From the NCBI GenBank assembly GCA_017886895.1, contig JAGHJD010000029.1, forward strand, positions 1 through 34,574: DNA of 34,574 bases. The letters run 5' to 3'. Numbering within the stretch: the stretch's first letter is position 1; the number at the start of each line of letters is the position of its first letter. Shown here one piece after another: positions 6,827-14,422 of this stretch. A program made the position numbers and the translations under genes. The stretch comes from Clostridia bacterium (GTDB lineage: Bacteria > Bacillota > Clostridia > Christensenellales > Borkfalkiaceae). The notes beneath the pieces are model-generated. The model worked only from the letters and a program-made list of their open reading frames with translations, was not told the origin of the DNA and made no database searches.

Positions 6827-7612
6827 ATGGGAGAAGCGGAAAAATTTGAATCGGTCGTTGACTATACGACTATCCTTGAAAATTTTGAGGGGCCGCTCGA
6901 TCTTTTGCTCTTCCTCATCAAGCAGGAAAAAATCGAGATAAAAGATATTTTCGTCTCCAAAGTTACAGAGCAATTTCTCGATTATATGCAGGGGCTGCCG
7001 TATATCGACATCGATAAGGCGAGCGAATACCTTGCCATTGCCTCGGCGATCCTCGAGATCAAGGCAAAGAGCCTCGTGCCTGCGATCGTGGAGCAGGAAG
7101 AGGAACAAGAGGACGGCGAGAGCATGCTGATACGCGCTCTCGAAGAATACAAGCTGCTCAAGGAAGAGAGTTTAAAACTCAAAGAGTTGGAAACGGTCGG
7201 CTACTATTTCAAACAGCCTGATAAAAGCGTCGGCGAGGCAAAGATCGTCTATAAAGATTTCGATCTGGACGGGCTTTTAAAGGCATTTACCGAGCTGATG
7301 CTGCGGCGCGAGGCGGACAGGCGGGATACGGATATTCAGCGCGAAATACCGAAGGACGCCTATACCGTGCAGGACCGCGCCGACTATATCCGCGATACGG
7401 TGCGCGAGCGGGGCGAGGTCGGGTTTGAAGAATTGTTTTCGGCGCATGCGCGAAGAAATGAGATCATAACCACGTTTCTCGCGCTGCTGAATCTGCTGAA
7501 ATACCAATATGTACACGCCGTGCAGGGCGATACGTTCGGCGAGATACGCATCTGCTATAATGCAGAGCGAAACGACGAGGAGGGGGAAGAAACTTTTGAA
7601 GAATTTGACTGA
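6827..7612 (+). CDS. scpA: Segregation and condensation protein A (kleisin)
   Basis: Kleisin subunit that links the two heads of the SMC dimer in the bacterial condensin. The start of the domain, ILENFEGPLDLLLFLIKQEKIEI, is the clear ScpA signature, and the middle part (SEYLAIASAILEIKAKSLV) is typical. A Glu-rich linker lies near residue 90, and the C-terminal winged-helix part includes VGFEELFSAHARRNEIITTFLALLNLLK. Length 261, normal. The ATG follows the protease stop with no gap, and the 3' end overlaps scpB by 17 bases, so the three genes are translationally coupled. SMC itself is not in the window. Confidence 0.94.
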   Translation: MGEAEKFESVVDYTTILENFEGPLDLLLFLIKQEKIEIKDIFVSKVTEQFLDYMQGLPYIDIDKASEYLAIASAILEIKAKSLVPAIVEQEEEQEDGESMLIRALEEYKLLKEESLKLKELETVGYYFKQPDKSVGEAKIVYKDFDLDGLLKAFTELMLRREADRRDTDIQREIPKDAYTVQDRADYIRDTVRERGEVGFEELFSAHARRNEIITTFLALLNLLKYQYVHAVQGDTFGEIRICYNAERNDEEGEETFEEFD

Positions 7613-8366
7613 TATTTTGGAAAGCATCCTGTTTGTTTCGGGAAATCCCGTTCCGATCGCCGATATTGCGGAAAAGCTTGCCGTGAGCGAAAAAGAAATC
7701 AAAGACGCGGCAAAACTGTTGCAGGAGCGCTATGGGGAAGAGGGCGGCATCAGATTGCTGCAGTTCAATAAAAAGCTGCAGCTTTCCAGCAATCCCGCCT
7801 ATAAAGAATATGTTTCTGCCGTTTTAAATCCTATCAAAGAACGTGAATTTACGCGCACGATCTTGGAGTGCTCTGCGATCATCGCGTACAAACAGCCAAT
7901 CACGAAAGGGGAGCTGGAGGCGTTGCGCGGTCTGAACTGCGACTACGCGATCCATACGCTCCTTGACCTGAAAATGATTGAGCCCGTCGGCAGAAAAGAT
8001 GCGGTGGGGCGTCCCATCCTGTACGCAACGACAGACAACTTTCTGAAACGGTTCCGCCTCAACAGCATTGCCGATCTTCCGGATTACGACACATTGATGG
8101 AGAGCATTGCAAAACTGCACGGCGACGAACCGGATTCCTATCTCTATGCAAACAACGTCTATGTAGATGAAAGCGCCGCAGGGGGGGGCGCACAGGATCG
8201 CGGAGCGGCAACGGAGAGCGGAAACGCCGATCCGGAAGCGGAAAGGGCGACGGCACCGTCTGCGACGGACAGCGGCGGCGCTCAAAGCGCGGAAGGAGAG
8301 GATGAGGATGACATCCCCGATTTTCTGCGGGATCTCGATGAGAGCGATCTCGTAAAAATCGTCTGA
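7596..8366 (+). CDS. scpB: Segregation and condensation protein B, TTG start, long acidic tail
   Basis: Dimeric winged-helix protein that binds ScpA in the SMC complex. Typical motifs: LESILFVSGNPV, the second winged helix with SAIIAYKQPITKGELEALRG, and VGRKDAVGRPILYATTDNFLKRF. The start is taken as TTG at 7596: AGGAGGGGG lies about 10 bases upstream and the family begins at this residue; no ATG fits. The protein is 256 residues, longer than usual, because of a C-terminal Ala/Glu/Gly-rich disordered linker (about 195-235) ending in the acidic DDIPDFLRDLDESDL. A run of eight G bases (8181-8188) encodes part of the linker and is a possible slippage site. Confidence 0.92.
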   Translation: MKNLTDILESILFVSGNPVPIADIAEKLAVSEKEIKDAAKLLQERYGEEGGIRLLQFNKKLQLSSNPAYKEYVSAVLNPIKEREFTRTILECSAIIAYKQPITKGELEALRGLNCDYAIHTLLDLKMIEPVGRKDAVGRPILYATTDNFLKRFRLNSIADLPDYDTLMESIAKLHGDEPDSYLYANNVYVDESAAGGGAQDRGAATESGNADPEAERATAPSATDSGGAQSAEGEDEDDIPDFLRDLDESDLVKIV

Positions 8367-8409
8367 TTTCTAAAAAAATTGCATGCTTTTTTAAAGCCGC
8401 AGAAGAGAA

Positions 8410-8447
8410 AAGAGGAGCTATGCCGGGCAGGCAGGCTCCTCTTTTTT
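8410..8447. terminator. Bidirectional rho-independent terminator between scpB and hflX
   Basis: 9-bp stem AAGAGGAGC (8410-8418) / GCTCCTCTT (8435-8443) followed by a run of six Ts on the + strand. On the minus strand the stem is followed by TTTTCTCTT, so it can also end hflX transcripts. Confidence 0.88.
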
Positions 8448-8457
8448 CATATTCGTA

Positions 8458-9699
8458 TCATTCGCTTTCCGCGGCATCCGTAAAAAAAGGTCGGAATTTA
8501 TGCAGGTACATTCTCGGAACACGCGCCTTGACCCGCAGCCCCGTCTCTTTATAGACAACCTCCAATTCGTCGGCATATGCTTTCATTGCCGAGTAAGCCG
8601 ACATATCCCTGTACGGGACAAAAAGCTGTACCACCGTAAGTCTGTCGCTGAAAAACTGCAGGATAGCACTTTTTAAGGAATCGATACCGCGGTTGTATTT
8701 TGCGGAAACAAACAGAGCGTCCCGCGGGTAGCCCTCAAAATCGGTAACCGCTTCGCACTTGTTCATGACAATGAGATAGGGGACTTTGCAGCCGAGTTCC
8801 TGCAGGGTTTCGAGAGTGGTCTGCAATTGCATCTCATAGTCGCTCTGCGCATCGCAGACGATGAGCAGAAGATCGCATTGCAGGGCACTTTCAAGTGTGG
8901 AATGAAACGCCGAGATAAGGCTGTGCGGAAGTTCGCGCAAAAATCCGACCGTATCGGTCAACAGAAATTCACTGCCGTCTATAGTCAGTTTCCGCGTTGT
9001 CGTATCCAACGTTGCAAAAAGGCGGTTTTCCGCATAGACATCTGCATCCGTCAGCAGATTGAGCAGCGTAGATTTACCCGTATTTGTGTAGCCGATCAGG
9101 GAGATCGTACGCGCGCTTTGTTTTTCCCTGCGGACCTGAATCAGTTTTCTTCTTTGCTCCAGATCCAGCAAACGGTTCTCAAGAGCGGCAATGCGGGAAC
9201 GAATACGGCGCCTGTCCGTCTCAAGTTTTGTTTCACCCGGGCCCCTTGTGCCGATCCCGCCGCCGAGACGGGAGAGCGCCTCGCCCTTTCCTTTAAGCCG
9301 CGGATAAATGTATTTTAACTGCGCAAGCTCCACCTGCAATTTACCCTCGCCCGATTTTGCATTGCGGGCAAAAATATCGAGGATAAGGGTCGTGCGGTCA
9401 ATGACCTTGCGACCTTCCAAGGCGGCAGATATATTCAGCGTCTGCGAAGGGGAGAGCTCGCCGTTAAAAAGTACGGTGACGGGGAGGTCATGCAACAGTT
9501 CACGCAATTTTTCCAGCTTTCCGGACCCGATAAACGTTGCGGGATTGACTTCGCGCACCTCAACGTACGTGACACCCGCACAGAGGGCGCCTGCGCTTTC
9601 AACGAGCGATTCAGCCTCTGCGGCAAGCGCTTTATAATCCCGATGCAGGATCGGCTGCACGATGTGAATTTTTTCAATTTCTTCTTCAAAAATTTGCAT
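8458..9699 (-). CDS. hflX: Ribosome-associated GTPase HflX
   Basis: 413-residue GTPase of the OBG-HflX group; in other bacteria it binds the 50S subunit and splits stalled or heat-stressed ribosomes. The N-terminal HflX domain contains the diagnostic glycine-rich segment GIGTRGPGETKLE (148-160), followed by a coiled helix pair, then the G domain: P-loop GYTNTGKST (203-211), switch region DTTTR, DTVGFLRELPHSLI (G3), NKCE in place of NKxD (G4) and VSAKYNRG (G5). The NKCE form keeps an acidic residue for guanine. The gene starts 51 bases after the recombinase gene and is probably co-transcribed with it. No clear ribosome binding site is seen. Confidence 0.92.
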   Translation of the reverse strand: MQIFEEEIEKIHIVQPILHRDYKALAAEAESLVESAGALCAGVTYVEVREVNPATFIGSGKLEKLRELLHDLPVTVLFNGELSPSQTLNISAALEGRKVIDRTTLILDIFARNAKSGEGKLQVELAQLKYIYPRLKGKGEALSRLGGGIGTRGPGETKLETDRRRIRSRIAALENRLLDLEQRRKLIQVRREKQSARTISLIGYTNTGKSTLLNLLTDADVYAENRLFATLDTTTRKLTIDGSEFLLTDTVGFLRELPHSLISAFHSTLESALQCDLLLIVCDAQSDYEMQLQTTLETLQELGCKVPYLIVMNKCEAVTDFEGYPRDALFVSAKYNRGIDSLKSAILQFFSDRLTVVQLFVPYRDMSAYSAMKAYADELEVVYKETGLRVKARVPRMYLHKFRPFFTDAAESE

Positions 9700-9750
9700 T
9701 TTACTCAGTATTTATCATTTTTGCACAGTATTATGTATAACATAATGTGC

Positions 9751-10806
9751 TTAATTCTCATCATCTTCCCGAAGTTTTACCTTGTCGGCAACAGAACGTC
9801 GGATGTCTTCACTGATTGCCGCATAGTGTTTTTTAGTCGTGTTTACGTCCTTGTGTCCAAGCACGTCGGCAACAACATAAATATCGTGCGTCTCACGGTA
9901 GAGCTGCGTGCCGTATGTACTGCGAAGCTTGTGGGGAGAGATTTTTTTCAGCGGGGTCACGATCTTACTGTATTTCTTGACGAGATTTTCGACCGCTCTG
10001 ATACTGATACGGCGGCGCTTTAAAGAGAGGAAGAGCGCCGGTTCGTTTTCGGGAATATCTTTGTCCTCAACTTTTTCTTCCATATACCGCAACAGGGCAG
10101 ACGCAACCTCATCGGAGAAATAGAGGATGGCGCGGTTCCCGCCTTTTCGCGTGACGCGGAAACTGTTCGTCGAAAAGTCTATATCGTCGTTATTCAGCCC
10201 GACAAGCTCACTGATTCGGATGCCCGTGCCCAAAAATAAACTCAGAATGGCAACGTCGCGGGTCTTTGTTTTTTCATGAAAAGCACGCTGATGTCCGCTC
10301 ATGCCTGTTCCGGTATCCGCACAATCGAGCAATTGGGCGACTTCGTTCGTCTCTAAACGGATGATCTCTTTTTCGTGCAGTTTCGGCATAGAGACCTTAG
10401 CCGCATTATCGACTTCGATTTTTTCCTTTATAAAAAAGTATTTAAAGAGCGCACGAACGGTGGAGAGCTTGCGCGCCTTTGCCCGTTCGCTGCAGCTCTC
10501 AAAATTTCCGTGAAATTCATAATTGCTCAGATAGCTTATAAAGCGTTCGATCTCTGTAGAGCTGACACTTTCAAGATCGCGAAGAGTAAGGTCGCGCACG
10601 GTTTTGCCGCGAAATTTTTTCCTGATAAGATAATCAAAGAATATCCGCAGATCATATGCGTAATTCAACCTCGTAAGCGTGCTCGTCTGATTTTCGATGC
10701 CCAAAAAGTATTCATCGACGAAGGGGGGCAATTCGTCTTTCAGATACTCGATCTTTTCAAGGTTCTTTAAATTCCGCGCGTTGTAAAAATCTTTATCGTC
10801 TTTCAT
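9751..10806 (-). CDS. Tyrosine recombinase/integrase, XerC/XerD-like
   Basis: 351-residue site-specific recombinase with a SAM-like N-terminal core-binding domain (about 28-130) and a catalytic domain (150-340). All active residues are present: Arg197 (TGIRISEL), Lys221 (RKGG), His292 and Arg295 (SPHKLRSTYGT), His318 (VLGHKD) and the nucleophile Tyr328 (KKHYA). It could be the chromosome-dimer resolvase or the integrase of a lost element; no att sites or element genes are visible, and it is followed by the housekeeping gene hflX, so I favour a resident Xer-type enzyme. ATG at 10806 is chosen over one at 10842 because the promoter's -10 box lies 7 bases before it, which makes the longer form untranslatable from that mRNA. 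Confidence 0.88.
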   Translation of the reverse strand: MKDDKDFYNARNLKNLEKIEYLKDELPPFVDEYFLGIENQTSTLTRLNYAYDLRIFFDYLIRKKFRGKTVRDLTLRDLESVSSTEIERFISYLSNYEFHGNFESCSERAKARKLSTVRALFKYFFIKEKIEVDNAAKVSMPKLHEKEIIRLETNEVAQLLDCADTGTGMSGHQRAFHEKTKTRDVAILSLFLGTGIRISELVGLNNDDIDFSTNSFRVTRKGGNRAILYFSDEVASALLRYMEEKVEDKDIPENEPALFLSLKRRRISIRAVENLVKKYSKIVTPLKKISPHKLRSTYGTQLYRETHDIYVVADVLGHKDVNTTKKHYAAISEDIRRSVADKVKLREDDEN

Positions 10807-10813
10807 GATCAAT

Positions 10814-10842
10814 ATTATACCGCAAGCGGAAGCAAAAAGCAA
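10814..10842 (-). promoter_or_regulatory. Promoter of the tyrosine recombinase gene, leaderless arrangement
   Basis: Minus strand TTGCTT (10842-10837), 17 bases, TATAAT (10819-10814), then 7 bases and the ATG at 10806. It has the same -35, -10 and ATG spacing as the site-2 protease promoter. No ribosome binding site can fit between the start point and the ATG. Confidence 0.75.
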
Positions 10843-11019
10843 ATCAAAATTTGAAGCAGAGGAAAAGGTGCAGCAGCAAAAAATAAGCGACGAAAAAACT
10901 AAGCAACGGCGCCCGAAACAAATGAAGCGGAACGGAAAGAGCCGCCTCGATCCGTTTTACCCGGGTGATTTCAGTACCGTGTTCTTGTGCCGCGGGCAGG
11001 GGAACGCAATTTCCCCGCC

Positions 11020-11065
11020 ATCTTTATCTATGCGTAAAACACAGCTTTTACGCATAGATAAAGAT
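11020..11065. repeat. 20-bp perfect inverted repeat with 6-base loop
   Basis: ATCTTTATCTATGCGTAAAA (11020-11039) pairs fully with its complement at 11046-11065; the loop is CACAGC. Neither side is followed by a T run, so it is not a normal terminator. A GGGGAA/TTCCCC hairpin lies directly before it. It could be a small mobile-repeat remnant, an RNA stem or a protein site. Confidence 0.8.
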
Positions 11066-11245
11066 AAAATAAGCGCAGAAAGGGTAACTCGCTGCATTCA
11101 GCAAATGATCCCGACCGCAATCGAATGTCAAATCAGTTTTCTTTGATTCGCTCATTTAACAATTAAAACGTTCTGCTCTCAATGCAACACCGCTCTTTTA
11201 TACTTTATCTCTTTATCAGCTCTTTTTATTGTGAAGTTATGCAAA

Positions 11246-11276
11246 GCAGCTTTCTGATCTTCGATCAGAAAGCTGC
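11246..11276. terminator. 14-bp perfect hairpin, possible weak terminator of the protease operon
   Basis: GCAGCTTTCTGATC (11246-11259), loop TTC, then the exact complement (11263-11276). On the minus strand it lies about 130 bases after the stop of the large protease lipoprotein gene and is followed only by TTTGC, so it would be a poor intrinsic terminator. It may instead protect the mRNA 3' end. Confidence 0.45.
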
Positions 11277-11404
11277 CGTATCCGAAAATTATCGTTTTAA
11301 AAACTCAGTTCTATCGATGCTTAAAAAAACCTTCTCAGACGATTTGAGACAAAATCGAACAACCGCCCGACCGAATTTTTCCCGTCGTTTTTATGAAACA
11401 GAAT

Positions 11405-13387
11405 TCAGGCAGCGGAGTACACGATCCCGTCGGTCGGCACGCGTGCCTCCAAAAAATATACCTGCCCGTTTCCGCGGAATGCGCCTTCAATATCGGTTGC
11501 ACCATCCTCGGCATATAATTGGTTCACGGTCTGCAAAAATGTTATGACGGCGCTTGCGGGAATGGACCAACTTATATTCTCGTATGCGGGATACGCCTCG
11601 CTGTTGATACCGAGTGTATTGACGGCGATGACATCACCGTCCGCATTGAACAGCGGGCCTCCGGAATTTCCGCCGTTGACGGGGCAATCCGTCAACACAT
11701 GCGCATATCCGACTTCGCTCTCATAATAATCAAAAACAGGGTTCGAGACTATGCCCTCAGACAAAGTGATCCCGTACCCCTGCGGATTTCCGATCGCGAC
11801 CACGCTTTCGCCGAAGGAGGCATTTGTCTGTAAACTGCATACGGCATCCTCAGAAAATCCGACTGCGCTGCCACCGTCTTCCTCATGCGAAATTGCATTT
11901 ACGAAACGCAGCACGGCAAGGTCACCTCGCTTGTCGTATGCAACAACTTCCAAAGGCAGCAAGGCATATTTTATGTCCCCGTTATCCGAAATCGTTCCGT
12001 TTTCAAAAATCGCATAGAGATAAGCTGTATCAAGGTCTTCCTGAACGTTTTCGTTTATATTGCCCGTTCCGTTTGACGAGTCGGCGAGATCGTTTATCAC
12101 GTGCATGTTCGTGACCAGGTATCCGTCTCCGTTTATAAGAAAACCGGATCCTTCCGAAAGCCGATGCCCCTCGTATGCCGGCGCATAATGCAAAATGCTG
12201 ACCGTGCTGTTGACCCGCTCTACGGCAACGCGCTCCGCCGTGGTCGTGCCTGAAACAGTATTCGCGTCGCCATCAATCACGATCTTGCTGTCTTCGCTGA
12301 CGATGCAATAATCTTCAAAATCCGCGGGAAGCGTATTTACAGGATCAAGAATTGAGTGCGCTGTTGCTTTTTTTATGATTGAATCTGCCGTGAAAATGCT
12401 TTGCCGTATAAGCGAATCCACGGAAAACGAAGGCTCCAGCCCCTGTTCCGCATAAACTTTGTTCAAAAAAGCCTTAACGGACGCAGACGGCGTTGCAAAA
12501 GATACACCGTAAATGTCGCTGGTCTGAAAAACATATGTGTTCTCCACGCGGTCGTTCAGCATTCCGATGATGTCCCCTTCCGCGTTGAATAAAGCGGCTC
12601 CCGCACTGCCGCTGCGCATCGTGATCCCCGTAGAAATCAAATATTCAAAAGATCCGTCGAAGAAATTGCTCCTCGAAAAGCCACTGAGAACGGTGAAGTT
12701 GCCTGTGTGCGTATTATACGGTTTTGTGATGATGCTCACGTCCATGACGGACGGAATCGTTGCGTCTCCCGTTGCGGCTGCCGCGACCGTAAAACAGTCC
12801 GCACCGTAAACCAAAGCGCCCGAATCGGCAAAACCGGCTTCTGTTGCGCCCGACGGAATATTTTCAGCATTGACGCGTAAAATTGCCAGATCGGAATTTG
12901 CCGGCGCGGTAAAACGCGTCGGAGCCGAGGAAGCAACCGTATCGTAAGCAAGCAAAGCCGCATCAGCCGAATTGCCGTCATAAAAAGAGACCAGCACGGC
13001 AGCATCCGTGTGTACGGTCGAGCCGCCGTCCTCAAACAGAGAAGCCGACGTCAGAATAAATCCGTTTTCAAGATCGATGATCGTACCTGTTCCGACGGCG
13101 TTCTGCTGCACGGAGACGATACCGCCGCTCGACCCCGCATAAGAAACGGAAATCGTAACGACCGAAGTGTACGTTTCAGCATATAGAGCCGCCATGTCGG
13201 CGCCGTCAGACGGCGCAGCGCGTTCCTCGTATTCTTCCTTATTGACAATATTCCCCGTATATGGCTGTTCAGGCTCGTCCTCCTGCACAGAGGAACCGCC
13301 GCCGCAGGCAACGATCGAAACAGCTATTGCGGCGGAAAGGAACAATGCCGATAATACTTTAAAGATCCGATTGCTCATATCGATCAT
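11405..13387 (-). CDS. Lipoprotein with one inactive and one active trypsin/HtrA-like protease domain
   Basis: 660 residues. The signal peptide ends in the lipobox IVAC (Cys28), followed by an acidic linker, so the protein is anchored outside the membrane. Domain 2 (about 385-625) has a full triad: His429 (VTNMHVI), Asp489 (RGDLAVL) and Ser575 (GGNSGGPLF). Domain 1 (about 70-315) has the same fold marks but a broken triad: LTSASL puts Ser116 in place of His, Asp166 (NSDLAIL) remains, and GSAGAAL puts Ala262 in place of Ser. No PDZ domain follows, unlike in HtrA/DegP. It overlaps the upstream lipoprotein gene by ATGA and has GGAGG close to its ATG. The active domain probably cuts extracytoplasmic proteins; the dead one may bind substrate or the partner lipoprotein. 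Confidence 0.8.
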   Translation of the reverse strand: MIDMSNRIFKVLSALFLSAAIAVSIVACGGGSSVQEDEPEQPYTGNIVNKEEYEERAAPSDGADMAALYAETYTSVVTISVSYAGSSGGIVSVQQNAVGTGTIIDLENGFILTSASLFEDGGSTVHTDAAVLVSFYDGNSADAALLAYDTVASSAPTRFTAPANSDLAILRVNAENIPSGATEAGFADSGALVYGADCFTVAAAATGDATIPSVMDVSIITKPYNTHTGNFTVLSGFSRSNFFDGSFEYLISTGITMRSGSAGAALFNAEGDIIGMLNDRVENTYVFQTSDIYGVSFATPSASVKAFLNKVYAEQGLEPSFSVDSLIRQSIFTADSIIKKATAHSILDPVNTLPADFEDYCIVSEDSKIVIDGDANTVSGTTTAERVAVERVNSTVSILHYAPAYEGHRLSEGSGFLINGDGYLVTNMHVINDLADSSNGTGNINENVQEDLDTAYLYAIFENGTISDNGDIKYALLPLEVVAYDKRGDLAVLRFVNAISHEEDGGSAVGFSEDAVCSLQTNASFGESVVAIGNPQGYGITLSEGIVSNPVFDYYESEVGYAHVLTDCPVNGGNSGGPLFNADGDVIAVNTLGINSEAYPAYENISWSIPASAVITFLQTVNQLYAEDGATDIEGAFRGNGQVYFLEARVPTDGIVYSAA

Positions 13388-14343
13388 GCGGCCTCCGATA
13401 AATTACCGCAGAGCTGTACGGCAGATCGTTCCGCGCCGTCTGTCGCAACAGAATATTCAACGACGATTTGCTTCCGAAGCGAGACCTCATCAAAGTAAGC
13501 CGCAATGGCCTCGGATGGGATCGCAGCCGCAAACCTGGGCACATTCCCGCCATTATCCGAAAATTTATCACTGATCATGCCGATCAGGTATCCGTTTTCG
13601 TCAAACAATGCGCCGCCGAAAAGTTCCGGTGTGGACGCCGCCGAAAAGGTAAATTTGTTGTACGAATTTTCACCGACCGAAACGCTCCCGACGTTTTCGG
13701 ACATGGCTGAAACAACGCCGCTCGTAACAGTTTCCCGTATATAAAAAGGATCCGGCAGATTTCCGATATAATATTCGCCCGCGGCATTGCCGATCGCCAC
13801 ACAGGCAGCACCGACCTTTAAATCGACGCCGGATAAAGTCGCATAAAGCTGAAATCCGTCCGCAACGCTCGTTTTTTCGTCGTCCGTGTAATGATAAAAA
13901 CGATCGTAAAACGAAAACAGCGCAAGACCCGCATCCGAATCATAATCGATGAGTTCCAATTTATATTTGGTGCTGTCCCCGTAAATTTCAGACAAAACCG
14001 CGCTGACATCCGCTGTTCTGACCGAGCCGGAAGACCTGACAAAATATGCCGCATCTGCAGCCGTCAAAACAAGCCCGTCGGTATTTATTATGATGCCGGA
14101 ATAGATCGCCGTCGACGTGCTTGACGGATCCTCGGAAATGACCGTTACGACCGCCCCGCGGTCGACGGATGACACATATTCAGCAATATCCTGTTCTTCG
14201 CCGGACTGCGCATCGCCGCTATAATACGAAAGATAAATATCGCGCGGCGGCGCCGACAAATCCATCCAATCGCAGGCGGAAAGCGTCAAAAGCAGCATCG
14301 CAGACAGCGCAAAACAAAAAGCAAGCCCAAAAAGTTTTTTCAT
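13384..14343 (-). CDS. Lipoprotein with a catalytically dead trypsin-like domain
   Basis: 319 residues with a lipoprotein signal peptide (lipobox LSAC, Cys24). The fold pattern of HtrA-like proteases is readable (SGIIINTDGLVLTAADA, VGAACVAIGN, TSGVVS, FGGALFDENGYLIGM), but all three catalytic places are changed: Asp97 for His, Gly139 for Asp and Phe242 for Ser. It is therefore a pseudoprotease. It is the first gene of a two-gene unit whose second gene, overlapping by four bases, has one dead and one active domain of the same fold. An AGGA site lies 9 bases before the ATG. A role as chaperone, inhibitor or sensor subunit of the active partner is inference. Confidence 0.72.
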   Translation of the reverse strand: MKKLFGLAFCFALSAMLLLTLSACDWMDLSAPPRDIYLSYYSGDAQSGEEQDIAEYVSSVDRGAVVTVISEDPSSTSTAIYSGIIINTDGLVLTAADAAYFVRSSGSVRTADVSAVLSEIYGDSTKYKLELIDYDSDAGLALFSFYDRFYHYTDDEKTSVADGFQLYATLSGVDLKVGAACVAIGNAAGEYYIGNLPDPFYIRETVTSGVVSAMSENVGSVSVGENSYNKFTFSAASTPELFGGALFDENGYLIGMISDKFSDNGGNVPRFAAAIPSEAIAAYFDEVSLRKQIVVEYSVATDGAERSAVQLCGNLSEAA

Positions 14344-14410
14344 CTCAAATTCCTAGTCCCGGTAACGGTAAAAACCCTGCCGCATTGAATAATAATTAAA
14401 TTATGTCACA

Positions 14411-14422
14411 CATAGTACTATG
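14411..14422. promoter_or_regulatory. 12-bp perfect palindrome upstream of the protease operon
   Basis: CATAGTACTATG is a perfect palindrome overlapping the stop codon of the GH13 gene and lying about 70 bases before the pseudoprotease start, close to a TTGCAT/AATTTA promoter-like pair on the minus strand. It may be an operator or chance. Confidence 0.3.

Larger units (their letters stand above)
10843..11404. other. Gene-free stretch with strong inverted repeats
   Basis: No convincing protein gene is seen in these ~560 bases. It holds three stems: GGGGAA/TTCCCC (10999-11016), a 20-bp perfect inverted repeat (11020-11065) and a 14-bp perfect inverted repeat (11246-11276). The rest is AT-rich. 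It lies between the start of the recombinase gene and the end of the protease lipoprotein gene. Confidence 0.6.

Noticed and set aside
11031..11146. Short frame beginning MRKTQLLRIDKDK inside the 20-bp inverted repeat
   Set aside because: No ribosome binding site, no homology recognised, and its start lies in the stem; the inverted repeat explains the sequence better.
11020..11276. Possible CRISPR array or dif site near the recombinase
   Set aside because: The repeats are inverted, differ from each other and are not regularly spaced; no sequence resembling a Firmicutes dif site was recognised.
9751..11404. Integrated element around the tyrosine recombinase
   Set aside because: No excision gene, relaxase, phage gene or direct repeats are seen; the neighbours are hflX and a lipoprotein operon.
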